In this document: one piece after another, positions 17,979-27,800 of the stretch
Position numbering within the stretch: position 1 is the stretch's first letter
How the letters are laid out: each line of letters opens with the position of its first letter
Assembly: GCF_002270355.1 (NCBI RefSeq)
Contig: NZ_NJFZ01000017.1
Location: 1-64,000 of the forward strand
Direction of reading: 5' to 3'
Source: Flectobacillus sp. BAB-3569
Lineage (GTDB): Bacteria; Bacteroidota; Bacteroidia; Cytophagales; Spirosomataceae
DNA: 64,000 bases
Translations under genes and position numbers: made by a program
The notes under the pieces: model-generated
The model's database searches: none
What the model was told of the DNA's origin: nothing
The model's input: the letters and a program-made list of their open reading frames with translations, nothing else

Positions 17979-18959
17979 ATGAAAAAAACGATTTGTTTAG
18001 TTGGGGCACTTGTAGCAATTGGTTTGCAGGCTTGTAAAAGTGTTCAACAAAAAAACATAGACCTTACTGTTAAGCCTGGCGCTATTTGGCAAGACACCAA
18101 TCAAGAAGTAATAAACGCGCATGGTGGTGGGCTTTTGAAAAGAGGTAAAAACTACTACTGGTACGGCGAAATTCGTGGAAAATCAGCCTCAGAAGGCGTG
18201 TCAGTTTATAGCTCTAAAGACTTGGTTCATTGGGAAAATAAGGGAATCGCTTTATCCAAATCCAAAGATTCGACCAGTGAGATTGCCATAGGTGGCTTGA
18301 TGGAAAGACCCAAAGTAATTTTTAATGAAAAGACGAAAAAGTATGTGATGTGGTTTCATTTGGAATTGCCCCGACAGGGATACAAAGCAGCTCGCGCGGG
18401 TATCGCGGTGAGCGACAATCCTTTGGGTCCATTTACATATCTGAAAAGCTTTAGACCCAACGGCAATATGTCGAGAGATATGACGCTATTTGTCGACGAC
18501 GATGGCTCGGCGTATCATATTTACTCTTCTCGTGAAAATTATGATTTAAGAGTCGTAAAGCTGACGGCAGACTATTTAAACGTTACCAAAGAAGATACCT
18601 TGTTATTTAGCAAACACCGTGAAGCGCCTGCGATATTCAAAAAAGAAGGGAAATATTTCCTTATCACGAGTGGCTGTACAGGTTGGGAACCCAATGCGGC
18701 AACACTTCACTCGGCCAGTTCTATTTTTGGTCCATGGAAATTAGAAGGCGACCCGATGCGTGGTCCAATGGCCGAAAAAACATTTGATGGGCAATCAACT
18801 TATATTTTGACAGTGGATTCAAAGAAAAATCAGTATATCTTTATGGCCGATCGCTGGAAACCCAAAGACTTGAAAGACAGTCGCTATTTATGGCTTCCTA
18901 TTTCTTTCGAAAATGGGATTCCTGTCGTTCAATGGCAAAACGAATGGAAAATAGAGTAA
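17979..18959 (+). CDS. GH43-family lipoprotein (exo-beta-1,3-galactanase-like)
   Basis: A 326-residue GH43 five-bladed propeller. The ATG at 17979 gives MKKTICLVGALVAIGLQAC, a lipoprotein signal with Cys at position 19; longer starts add nonsense. Blade motifs include INAHGGGLLKRGKNYYWYGE, SVYSSKDLVHWENKGIAL, MERPKVIFNEKTKKYVMW and the acid segment REAPAIFKKEGKYFLI. The usual GH43 catalytic-base Asp at the start is not obvious: the region reads AHGGG, as in galactan 1,3-beta-galactosidases of subfamily 24, which act without a standard base. It is probably anchored to the cell surface or periplasm and pairs with the BNR_4 gene that follows. Confidence 0.8.
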   Translation: MKKTICLVGALVAIGLQACKSVQQKNIDLTVKPGAIWQDTNQEVINAHGGGLLKRGKNYYWYGEIRGKSASEGVSVYSSKDLVHWENKGIALSKSKDSTSEIAIGGLMERPKVIFNEKTKKYVMWFHLELPRQGYKAARAGIAVSDNPLGPFTYLKSFRPNGNMSRDMTLFVDDDGSAYHIYSSRENYDLRVVKLTADYLNVTKEDTLLFSKHREAPAIFKKEGKYFLITSGCTGWEPNAATLHSASSIFGPWKLEGDPMRGPMAEKTFDGQSTYILTVDSKKNQYIFMADRWKPKDLKDSRYLWLPISFENGIPVVQWQNEWKIE

Positions 18960-18968
18960 GGTAGTTTA

Positions 18969-19095
18969 TGGACAAAATTAAATTATTGAGCTTTCGGCTG
19001 TCAGCTATGGGCGCTCGGCAAAATGTTTCTATGGTTTCCTAAGAATCATAATCAAGCTTTTAGCCTCAAGCCAAATAATGCAATTTTATTTTGCA
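18969..19095. repeat. Dispersed intergenic repeat, family A
   Basis: Carries ACAAAATTAAATT, GAGCTTTCGGCTGTCAGCTA and the closing AATTTTATTTTGC. More diverged than the 39.0 and 63.2 kb copies. Confidence 0.5.
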
Positions 19096-19146
19096 TTATT
19101 ACTTAAGAACCGGTTTTCACTGAAATCATATATAAAACGTGTTAAA

Positions 19147-20457
19147 ATGTCATTTTTAAAAAAATCATTCTTCTGCTTACTACTTACAAACTTTCTGATT
19201 GTTGGTAGTTTACAAGCTCAAAAAGTAAAAACAATTCCCGTTGGAAAAGCTTGGGCCAACAATTCGGTTAACGCAGTTATTTTTCGTAAAAACTCTTTGG
19301 TCAGTTACAAAGACTACCAATTCATTGCCTATTACAACGAAACAGGCAATGTGGTTTTGGGAAAAAGAAAATTAACCAGTAAAAATTGGGAACTCAAAAC
19401 GACCGACCTAAAAGGGAATGTATCAGATGCACACAACTGTATCAGTATTATGGTCGATGGCAAGGGCTATTTGCATATAGCTTGGGACCATCATAATCAC
19501 CCTTTGCACTATGCAAAAAGTAAAAATCCTTTATCCTTAGAATTGGACGCACCAACCTCAATGACTGGTGAAACCGAAAAGAGTGTGAGCTATCCTGAAT
19601 TTTACAGAATGCCCAACGGAAATCTGCTTTTCTTCTACAGAAATGGCGCTTCTGGAAAAGGAAATTTAGTGGTCAAAAGTTATGATATTGCCACCAGCAA
19701 ATGGTCGATGGTACATGAAAACCTAATTGATGGCGAAGGTAAAAGAAGTGCTTATTGGCAGGCTTTTGTCGATGCCAAAAGCAATATTCATATCTCTTGG
19801 GTATGGCGTGAAAGTGCCGACGTAGCCAGTAATCACGATATGGCTTATGCTTGTTCAAAAGATGGCGGGAAAACTTGGCAAAAGACTTCAGGTGAAAAAT
19901 ACCAACTTCCTATCAATGCCTCTAATGCTGAATATGCCTGCAAAATCCCGCAAAATAGCGAGCTCATCAATCAGACTTCGATGGTCGCTGACCAAGCGGG
20001 TAATCCCTACATCGCAACTTACTTCAGACCAGAAGGAAGTAAAGTACCACAATATCATCTTATTCATTTTGATGGAAAATGGCATACACAATCGCTCGGA
20101 TTCAGAACACAGGCCTTTAGTTTGAGCGGTATGGGTACCAAAAAAATTCCGATTGCGCGTCCACAATTGATAGCATGGTCAAACAACGGAAAATTATCGG
20201 CAATGGTGGTTTTCAGAGATGAAGAAAGAGGAAGTAAGGCTTCTGTAGCATTAAACACAGATTTGAATCATACCAAATGGCAAGTGAAAGATTTGACTGA
20301 TACTTATGTTGGTTCGTGGGAACCGTCTTTTGATACTGAGCTTTGGAAGAGTAAACAACAATTACACTTGTTTGTCCAGCCTGTAGAACAAGCCGACGGA
20401 GAGGGCAAAACCAATACGCCTCCACAATTGGTACAAGTATTTGAGGTGAAGTTGTAA
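19147..20457 (+). CDS. BNR_4 seven-bladed propeller protein (possible rhamnosidase or polysaccharide lyase)
   Basis: A 436-residue secreted protein; the ATG at 19147 yields MSFLKKSFFCLLLTNFLIVG with cleavage near LQAQ. It has the BNR_4 landmarks DAHNCISIMVDGKGYLHIAW, DHHNHPLHYA and SYPEFYRMPNGNLLFFYRNG. This fold houses GH145 L-rhamnose-alpha-1,4-glucuronate hydrolases and ulvan lyases (PL24/PL25). The conserved His in DAHN is the likely catalytic residue of that group. Next to a GH43 galactanase-like gene, a role on rhamnose-capped arabinogalactan is plausible but not proven. Confidence 0.75.
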   Translation: MSFLKKSFFCLLLTNFLIVGSLQAQKVKTIPVGKAWANNSVNAVIFRKNSLVSYKDYQFIAYYNETGNVVLGKRKLTSKNWELKTTDLKGNVSDAHNCISIMVDGKGYLHIAWDHHNHPLHYAKSKNPLSLELDAPTSMTGETEKSVSYPEFYRMPNGNLLFFYRNGASGKGNLVVKSYDIATSKWSMVHENLIDGEGKRSAYWQAFVDAKSNIHISWVWRESADVASNHDMAYACSKDGGKTWQKTSGEKYQLPINASNAEYACKIPQNSELINQTSMVADQAGNPYIATYFRPEGSKVPQYHLIHFDGKWHTQSLGFRTQAFSLSGMGTKKIPIARPQLIAWSNNGKLSAMVVFRDEERGSKASVALNTDLNHTKWQVKDLTDTYVGSWEPSFDTELWKSKQQLHLFVQPVEQADGEGKTNTPPQLVQVFEVKL

Positions 20458-20462
20458 AATAA

Positions 20463-20499
20463 AAATCGGTTGTTTTCTCTGAAAGAAAGCAACCGATTT
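20463..20499 (+). terminator. Hairpin terminator after the BNR_4 gene
   Basis: Stem AAATCGGTTG / CAACCGATTT (10 bp), with extra pairing inside the loop, 5 bases past the stop. Confidence 0.7.
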
Positions 20500-20581
20500 G
20501 ATTATTACCACAAAATCTCTAAAAAACACCTTGTTTACCTACCTTTCTTTGGTAATTTTGTAGAATAACAAAAATACTTTT

Positions 20582-21022
20582 ATGAAGTACTTGGGAATTA
20601 ATATCGACAAAATAACCCCACTACAGGCTCGTTACGCTCGTAACGCAGTGCTCGTGGCGATTGTCTGTATTATGGCAGCCCAAGGGTTGGTAATTCATTT
20701 ATTGGCTTTCTCCTTATCTGCCAATGAAGAATTTAATCAAGGGGTAATTCATACCGAAAGTACGATTGCTAAGACTCAACAAACTTGGAAACAAGAGCTT
20801 CAATTGATACTAGATTATAGCAATGAAAAATCCAATTCAGAGCAAAAATCTTCCAGACCTACCAGCATTACGATTGCATTTAATCTTTTTGTAGAAAAAG
20901 TTGGGATAGAACTTCCTAAGCCTAAATATCAATATTTATCTATCGAAAACCACTTTTCCTATAATAATCTCTACCATCACCTTCATCATCAGCGGATTAT
21001 CCATCCTCCGTGTTTTGTCTAA
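20582..21022 (+). CDS. Hypothetical membrane-anchored protein
   Basis: 146 residues. One hydrophobic segment (VLVAIVCIMAAQGLVIHLLA, about residues 28-47) follows a short basic N-terminus; the rest is a soluble, helical, Gln/Lys-rich part. The histidine-rich tail after residue 115 overlaps an open frame on the other strand and looks less natural, so the true end may have been altered. I recognise no family. It precedes the oxidase genes by 226 bases. Confidence 0.5.
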   Translation: MKYLGINIDKITPLQARYARNAVLVAIVCIMAAQGLVIHLLAFSLSANEEFNQGVIHTESTIAKTQQTWKQELQLILDYSNEKSNSEQKSSRPTSITIAFNLFVEKVGIELPKPKYQYLSIENHFSYNNLYHHLHHQRIIHPPCFV

Positions 21023-21248
21023 TTTTTTATCTTTGGGGTTTCTTTCAGCTTCACAAACCATCAACATGGCTTGTTGAATAGTTGTATTCTTTTTTTCAAA
21101 AATATACGCTAGAAACCTCCTCCATTTATTGGCTAATTCTAAGGCTTGTGCCTGCAATCTTGCAAAACTACTGCTTCATTAACGCCATGAAGCGATAGAA
21201 TAGCACGTCCCTAGAGAGCCTATCTATTCATTTAAAAAAGACAAACAG
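21023..21248. other. Spacer before the oxidase genes, with weak reverse ORF
   Basis: An open frame on the minus strand (20936-21157) starts only with TTG and runs back into the previous gene. It could be a decayed gene piece. No terminator or repeat was seen. Confidence 0.3.
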
Positions 21249-22652
21249 ATGGATTTTCCCATATTTCATTTAGACTTCATGGGCGACAGGCTACTTATTG
21301 CCATTATCGCCGTATTGCACGTATTAATCAATCATGGACTTGCCGTTGGATTTATTCCATTGGTGACTTGGATAGAATATCTTGGTTTTAAAAAAGGAGG
21401 ACAAAACGACATTGTAAGCAACGAATGGGATCGATTGGCATATCGTCTCATGACGGTTGCTTTTATCATTACCACTACCATTGGTGCCATGACAGGCGTT
21501 GGTATCTGGTTTGCCTCTTCGTTGGTCAATCCTGCCTCTATTGGCTCACTCATTAGGGTTTTCTATGGTGCATGGTTTGTAGAATGGATTGTATTCGTAA
21601 CTGAGGTAGTCTTGATTTTGTTGTATTACCTTTCTTGGAAACGTTCATTAGTGAGTATTGAGGCCAAAGCCAAGCATATCAAATTGGGCGTAGCACTTAG
21701 TATATTCTCATGGATTACCATGTCTATTATTGTATCTATATTAGGGTTTATGATGGACACTGGAAGCTGGGTCGAAAATAAAACCTTTATTGCTGGTTTT
21801 ACTAATCCGATTTATATTCCACAGCTATCATTTAGAACACCACTTGCCGCTTTAATGGCAGGAGCATTGGGATTATTTTTAACAAAGTTATTCACTAAAA
21901 ATGGTTCAGATTTCCAAAAAGCATCTACTAAAAAAATTGCACAGTGGATGTTGCTAACGCTACCATTTATGCTGATAGGTGCATTGGCCTATTACTTCAA
22001 AATTCCAGAACTGATGATTGGCAACTTGCCAGTAGCTGTAGGGACAATGGATTTTCAATCATGGTATGATTTATTGGTAAAATTCATTATTGGTGCGCTA
22101 ACCACTGTCCTATTGGTCGCAGGAGTAATCTTTTTCAAACCAAATTTCAAAATCCCAACAGCAGTTTATATCCTACCAGTCATTGGAATGCTCGGTTTCG
22201 CAGGGATTTTTGAACGTATTCGTGAGTTTATTCGCAAACCTTATGTGATAGGCAACTATATGTACTCTAATACTTTGCGAAAAGACGAGTACCCGCTTTT
22301 CAAAAGGGACGGTGTATTAGCTCATGCTACTTATTCACCTGTCAAAGAAGTTACTGATGAAAATAAACTGGTGGCAGGCGAACAGGTATTTATGATTTCA
22401 TGTAGCCGTTGTCATACCACACACGGTATCAACTCGGTGGTGGACAAATTTGAAAACATGTATAGTTTGAAAGCAGGTGAAAAATTGAATGGAGATTTGA
22501 TGAAAAACTATATCAAGCATATCGAGAATGCGAGATATTTTATGCCTCCTTTTCCTGGCAACGAGGCGGAGCTTGGCGCTTTGGTCGAGTATATCAAACA
22601 TCTTCAGGAAGACGGGACGCCTATCGACAATCAGGCAACGTCGATGAGATAA
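21249..22652 (+). CDS. Cytochrome bd-superfamily subunit I-like protein with C-terminal cytochrome c
   Basis: 467 residues. About residues 15-325 form CydA-like membrane helices: His24 in the first helix matches the bd high-spin heme ligand, and FVEWIVFVTE (Glu112, Glu119) resembles the paired glutamates of CydA. The region where CydA has the b558 His reads LSFRTPLAALMAG with no His (about 194-204). A soluble C-terminal cytochrome c domain follows with CSRCH at 385-389 and Met432 as likely second ligand. It is 54 bases before a second protein of the same design. Probably a terminal oxidoreductase fed by cytochrome c, not a standard quinol oxidase; no quinol loop is evident. Confidence 0.75.
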   Translation: MDFPIFHLDFMGDRLLIAIIAVLHVLINHGLAVGFIPLVTWIEYLGFKKGGQNDIVSNEWDRLAYRLMTVAFIITTTIGAMTGVGIWFASSLVNPASIGSLIRVFYGAWFVEWIVFVTEVVLILLYYLSWKRSLVSIEAKAKHIKLGVALSIFSWITMSIIVSILGFMMDTGSWVENKTFIAGFTNPIYIPQLSFRTPLAALMAGALGLFLTKLFTKNGSDFQKASTKKIAQWMLLTLPFMLIGALAYYFKIPELMIGNLPVAVGTMDFQSWYDLLVKFIIGALTTVLLVAGVIFFKPNFKIPTAVYILPVIGMLGFAGIFERIREFIRKPYVIGNYMYSNTLRKDEYPLFKRDGVLAHATYSPVKEVTDENKLVAGEQVFMISCSRCHTTHGINSVVDKFENMYSLKAGEKLNGDLMKNYIKHIENARYFMPPFPGNEAELGALVEYIKHLQEDGTPIDNQATSMR

Positions 22653-22706
22653 TTCGCTCATTCATAAAACTTATTCATTTTTTCATTCACTTAGCTTTTA
22701 ACAATC

Positions 22707-24026
22707 ATGTTTAATCATATTTTGCTTCAAACCCCAGTTCCTCGTGATTTACCTTTGGATTTACCCCTTCCCAAAGAAGTCTTGATTGTACTTTTGGTAT
22801 TCTCGTTTTTGTTACATATTCTCTTTGTCAATCTGATGGTGGGTGGCAGTATTCTTACTCTATGGAGTCAGATAAAAGGCTTAAAAGACAAAGAATATGA
22901 TACATTGGCGCATGAAATTGCTGAGACTATTACCGTAAATAAAAGCTTGGCAGTAGTCTTAGGCGTAGCGCCATTGCTGAGTATCAACACTTTATATACC
23001 GTCTATTTTTACTCAGCCAATGCGCTGACAGGCATCTTTTGGATTTCAATAATTCCATTAGTAACTGTAGCTTTCTTGTTGACTTACGCACACAAATACA
23101 GTTGGAAAATCTTAGAAAATAACAAAGCCCTGCATATCTCGATGATGGGATTATCAGTAGCCATTTTTCTTTTTATTCCGCTTATCTTTTTGGTAAATAT
23201 CAATTTGATGCTTTTCCCAGAAAAATGGAATACCATTGAAGGCTTTGCTCATGCCTTGACATTACCCAATGTATTCCCAAGATATTTTCACTTCTTGTTG
23301 GCTTCTTTGGGTACTACTGGTCTCTTTATTTTCTGGTATTTTGGTCGAAAAAGCTATGATTTCGAAAGTAACTTTACGACACTTACTCGCTATGAGATTC
23401 GTAAGAAAGCTTACTCACTTACCTTTGGCGCTTCGGCAGCACAGTTTATTATTGGTCCTGTGGTCTTGTTGACCTTGCCGACCAAAGGGTTTAGTTGGCA
23501 TCTAATTTTCACGATTGGGACAGGCGTCATCTTTGCTATGCCTGCTATGTATTGGATTTGGAAAGGTATTACTGGAAAAGCCGAAGATATTGCCAACAAT
23601 TTCTGGAAAGTAGCCCTTACACTTGGTTTGACGATTACGTTCATGGGCTCAGGACGCCATATTTACCGTGCAACGGCTTTAGCACCGCATCAAAAATTAG
23701 TGGAGGCAAAAACTATTGCTTATCAGAAAGAGGTAAAAAAAGCGACGGAAGAAATGAAAAATGCTCCTGCCGAAAAACCCTCTTCTGACAATGCTGGAGA
23801 AGCCATTTTCCAAGCAAAATGTAGCGCTTGTCATGCCATGGATGTCAAAGTGGTAGGTCCACCTATTAAGGAGATGGTGAGTATTTACAAAAACGATGCG
23901 AAAGGATTACACGATTGGATTTTAAAGCCTGGCAAAAAACGCCCTGATTATCCGCAAATGCCAGCTTTGGGATTAAGTGAGCAGGAAATCAACGATGTTT
24001 CTAAATACATTTTGGAACAAAAGTAG
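22707..24026 (+). CDS. Second bd-superfamily membrane subunit with C-terminal cytochrome c
   Basis: 439 residues. Multiple CydA-like helices with His37 in helix 1 and His195 in PRYFHFLLASLGTTGLF, where CydA has its b558 heme His; this residue is absent from the partner protein. After a charged linker (about 330-360) comes a cytochrome c domain with CSACH at 372-376 and Met418 (PQMPALGL). The two genes thus give a pair of bd-like cores, each with a tethered heme c. Expected in the inner membrane with both c domains in the periplasm. Two tiny membrane ORFs follow after a terminator. Confidence 0.75.
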   Translation: MFNHILLQTPVPRDLPLDLPLPKEVLIVLLVFSFLLHILFVNLMVGGSILTLWSQIKGLKDKEYDTLAHEIAETITVNKSLAVVLGVAPLLSINTLYTVYFYSANALTGIFWISIIPLVTVAFLLTYAHKYSWKILENNKALHISMMGLSVAIFLFIPLIFLVNINLMLFPEKWNTIEGFAHALTLPNVFPRYFHFLLASLGTTGLFIFWYFGRKSYDFESNFTTLTRYEIRKKAYSLTFGASAAQFIIGPVVLLTLPTKGFSWHLIFTIGTGVIFAMPAMYWIWKGITGKAEDIANNFWKVALTLGLTITFMGSGRHIYRATALAPHQKLVEAKTIAYQKEVKKATEEMKNAPAEKPSSDNAGEAIFQAKCSACHAMDVKVVGPPIKEMVSIYKNDAKGLHDWILKPGKKRPDYPQMPALGLSEQEINDVSKYILEQK

Positions 24027-24056
24027 TCTGTTTTCTTAGAGAAATTTCCCTAAAAA

Positions 24057-24088
24057 TGCGGGCAAATATCTGATAAGTTTTGCCCGCA
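24057..24088 (+). terminator. Hairpin terminator after the oxidase pair
   Basis: 10-bp stem TGCGGGCAAA / TTTGCCCGCA with a 12-base loop, 31 bases past the stop. The T-tail is weak, so some readthrough to the small ORFs is possible. Confidence 0.65.
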
Positions 24089-24129
24089 CACTTACTCAAA
24101 ATCATTTTTCACATAATCATTTTACCCAT

Positions 24130-24285
24130 ATGATACTCGTATTATCTATAGGAATAGCGGTGGTAACACTTGCCATTTTATATACCATGTTTGAGATACA
24201 AATCAATATTACTTCTCTCGAAAAAATGGATCATATTATTTCGAAAAAGTTAAAGGCTTTTGCGCATGAAAAAGAAAAAGCCTAA
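24130..24285 (+). CDS. Small membrane ORF (51 residues) downstream of the oxidase
   Basis: Reads MILVLSIGIAVVTLAILYTM, a single N-terminal membrane helix, then a charged amphipathic tail ending HEKEKA. Overlaps the next small ORF by 20 bases, which suggests translational coupling. Size, topology and position recall small accessory subunits of terminal oxidases, but there is no sequence proof. Confidence 0.45.
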   Translation: MILVLSIGIAVVTLAILYTMFEIQINITSLEKMDHIISKKLKAFAHEKEKA

Positions 24286-24385
24286 TTCAAAGCATCTTAA
24301 AAGGTCATTCGGAGCATTGGTTTTATTATTGATACTACTAGCGTCAATGATTTTCGTCCTTATTGTCGCTTTGAAAGCTACATAA
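24266..24385 (+). CDS. Small membrane ORF (39 residues) downstream of the oxidase
   Basis: Basic N-terminus MKKKKPNSKHLKRSFG followed by one membrane helix ALVLLLILLASMIFVLIVAL. Overlaps the end of the previous ORF in another frame. Could be a small oxidase-associated or assembly peptide; no family recognised. Confidence 0.4.
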   Translation: MKKKKPNSKHLKRSFGALVLLLILLASMIFVLIVALKAT

Positions 24386-24395
24386 AAGTGCTCTT

Positions 24396-24468
24396 CCTGA
24401 TAGGGTGCGACTTAAGTCGCACTCTATCAGGAAAAAAGGGGTTCGAAAATAGTTTTTCGAACCCCTTT
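24396..24468. terminator. Two back-to-back hairpins
   Basis: First, a 36-base near-perfect palindrome (24396-24431) centred on GCGACTTAAGTCGC. Second, a 15-bp stem (24435-24449 with 24454-24468) around AAGGGGTTCG, followed by a T-containing tail. The second resembles the strong terminator at 15530. Confidence 0.7.
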
Positions 24469-24500
24469 CTTGATACTATATTTCAGCATGACAACTCTTT

Positions 24501-24570
24501 AGACGCAAAGCATTGCGTCTCTACTAGTAAAATACCTATTAAAAATAATCACCCAATCACCTCACCATTC
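24501..24570. repeat. Terminator-associated repeat, second copy
   Basis: AGACGCAAAGCATTGCGTCT at 24501-24520, then CTCTAC..AGTAAAAT..TATTAAAAA, matching the copy at 15598. Both follow a long hairpin terminator. Confidence 0.65.
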
Positions 24571-24635
24571 AATCAACTAAACCTATATTTAAAATCCATA
24601 AGTCACTAACAATGAAGGCGTTTGTGTTTTTTAAT

Positions 24636-24764
24636 GAAATCCTACTGTTTGAGCCGCAGGCGAGGTGGGTCGCCACTCCGATTAGGATTTCTTGACTTTC
24701 TTTTGCGGCCGCCGCGCGGTTACTTTTCTTGTGTTAGACGGGCACGCCTAGTGAAGAAAAGTAA
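24636..24764. repeat. Two-stem-loop dispersed element, copy 1
   Basis: Stem 1 is GAAATCCTA (24636-24644) with TAGGATTTC (24683-24691). Stem 2 is TTACTTTTCTT (24720-24730) with AAGAAAAGTAA (24754-24764). Between them is ACTGTTTGAG, a GGTGG/CCAC mini-hairpin and GCGGCCGCCG. Copy 2 at 29393 has different stem-1 bases that still pair. The two copies lie on either side of the protease gene in the same orientation. Confidence 0.7.
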
Positions 24765-24842
24765 GCAGTGGCAAATGGAAATTTTATTTTTCTACAAATA
24801 CCAAATAATTTTTTTAAATATCTTCTAAAATAAAGAAAGCCT

Positions 24843-27800
24843 CTACTCTAAAATCAATTTCTGTGAAATTCGGTCTTTACTGGATTGAAACCAGACCAAA
24901 TATACCCCTCGATTCAAATCAGCCGTTGAGACTTTGGTTGACTCCTTAAATGAACTTTCAAAAACAATATTGCCTAGCATATCTACCAGCTTCACCTCTA
25001 CTTCACCTTGCAATGTGCTTTTTAAGGTAACAAAATCTTTAGCTGGGTTCGGAAAGGCTGACAAACTTTGACTTATTCCTCCATCAAAACCTAAAGGCAT
25101 GGCTAAGGCAACTTTTAGCTGGGCATAATTGGTACAGCTATTGCTCCCCCAAGCTCGAACGGTATATGTGCCATTGTAGGCGGCAGTCACATTCTCAATG
25201 ATGGGTTTTGCATTGGTTGAGATAAATTGATTGGGACCTTGCCAGAGATAATTTACCCCGCCCGAAGCCGTTAATGTCAGGGTATGATTGACAAGATCTT
25301 CATTAAAATTCGCTTCAATTTTTGGTGCAGGTTTTACTAATAAAACTGTTTTGGCAGTATTGGTACAGCCATTATCATCAGTTACCTTGATAACGTAAGT
25401 TCCCGAATTTTCAGTTTGGGATTTACTAAATACAATCGAGCTATTGGAAGAAGAAAAACCGTTTGGTCCTGACCACTGGTAAGTACTTCCGCCACGAACA
25501 CTTATCTGAGCAGGCTCACCAGCACAGGTGGTATCACCCATGGCAGATACCGCTGGCAGAGTAGCAATTTTCCCTGTCAGGGTATCTTTTGACAACAAGC
25601 CCGTGTTTATTCCTCGTAAACTTACTTGAAAAACACCTGTCCCAAATCTCTGTGATAAATCTGTGATACGATAGGTTTGAGTACCGATTAACTCCTGTTT
25701 TAGCGGTTTGATGGTTTGGGAAGCGCCATTTGCTAATTTTACCTGCATCACAAAACTTTCTGAATTGGCAATTTCCCCAAAAACTTTAGCTTCCAATTTA
25801 ATCGAGTCGCTTGCGCATACCGTCTGAATACCTGTAGATTGGAATTTTACAATAGGTATTACATTGACGGTAGTATTTGAAGGCAAACTCGAACAACCGC
25901 TATTTTCACAAATAGCAACATAAGTCGTCGTCACCGTTGGATTTACCATCAAAGTAGCAGAACTAGACGTTTTTTGTTGAGAACCTTCTACCTTGTTTGA
26001 CCAACTCCAAGTGACCTGCGAACAACCTTGAGCGGTTAGCTGTACTTGCTGACCATATTCAATAGAAGGACTTTGAGCGGTTAATTTGGGTTGATTTGGT
26101 GCACCAGAACAAGCATTATATCTTATCAAAAAATTAGGATATTGAAACCAAATATTACCTTTTACATCAGCCAACATCTTACTTAGCCCTGTGGTACTCA
26201 AAACAATATTGCCTGTTTTCGACCATGTTTGATCAGCATATTTAAAGATATTGCCACTATCATAAACATAAATATTGTTTTGAGCATCTTCGGCGATATA
26301 GCTCGGTTTCAGAAAAGAAGCATAATTCTGTACTTCCCAAGCACCTTCCGAATATCGGAGGACTCTCCCATTTTGTAATAGCCACAAAACACCTTTGCTA
26401 TCCATAAAGGTCTGATTGATAGCACTTGAAAGTTGTGGTACATCTGACTTCGTAAAGGTTTTTACTTGCTTGGTAGTCATATCATATTGCCAAAGCTCTC
26501 TACTTTGCGAGTTGTATTTATAAACCTCTACCCACATCGTATTCTGATTCCAAACTGGTGTTTGAAAATAGACATTTGACTCGGTGCTTTTGTAGGTAAA
26601 AAGCGTTTTTAAACTATCTTTTTCTATTTTACCAAAAACTACAGCACCTTTCACATCCGAATATCCATAAAACAACTGATTAGCATAGTCGAACTTCGAT
26701 GGGGAAATATTGTCGGGATTTGACAACTCTACAGACGAAAGCATTTTTCCCGTAACAGGATCTAACTTTCTAAGCGCATACACCAACGAACTACTTGGTA
26801 AAAGTCTTTTTCCTAATAGTTGAATCGTTTTGATGGTTGGGTCACCTCCTGAAAGTGACAAACCGTAATTTTGATTCCCAATGGCACCTGTTGTATTGGC
26901 ATGATCAAAGGTTTTGACCTGAAGATTATTGACTTGAATGGTAAAAATTCCGCGCGCGTTTTGTGCCACGATTTCGTTTTCTCGCATCTCAACTGCATTG
27001 ATAGAATTCGCCAAATCAGGGTTCTTATCTTTACCAAAATATGCCACCTGCGCTCCTTGAGAAACGCCTTTGTACACAAAACTCGTTTGGGTCGTCGACA
27101 CCACTCCTTTCGGGATATTCAACAAATATTCTGGCTCATTATATATCTCCTCAACCTTTACAAAATAGGTTTGGTTACTTTGGAGTGAATCCAACCAAAA
27201 CGAATAAGTATAGCTAGATTTGGCTGCTATATTTTGAGCATTTTTAACACATAAAATCTTTTTAAAACTTGAATCACTCGCAACAGTCAATTTTATTATT
27301 GACTGATTATTAATATAGTTACCTGAATATTCTAATACTTTCAGCGCCGAATTCTCTGTCAAATAATTGGTAGAAATGTAATTATTTGGATTGCTAACTA
27401 CCACATACTGCACTTCCGACCAAGCACTTTTGGTAGTACCAACGACAGAACGAACACGCCATTTGAGCTGATTGGCATAATAATTCATTTTGGTCAACAC
27501 CGAAGTACTTGAAGAACTGGTCTGAAAGATAGGGTTTTTAAAATCTGCATCTGAAAGTGCTGCTACCTGCACTTCGTAGGCAGAAGCATTGGGTACTGAT
27601 GTATAAGTGAGCGTAAAATTGGTCGATAAATTAGCGGTTGAAGTTAAAGGATATTGTGCAAAGGGTGGTAAAGTCGCATCGCTTGGAACATTCCAAACAG
27701 CATTGCTCCAATCTGAACAGCCGATACTATTGCAAGCTTTGATACGTAAGAAATTTTGACCCGTTCTTAAAAGCGAGGAACTCCATACACTTTTGTTGAC

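Noticed and set aside
20936-21157. Minus-strand 73-residue ORF
   Set aside because: Starts only with TTG and overlaps the plus-strand gene end; no reliable family. Left as a possible remnant.
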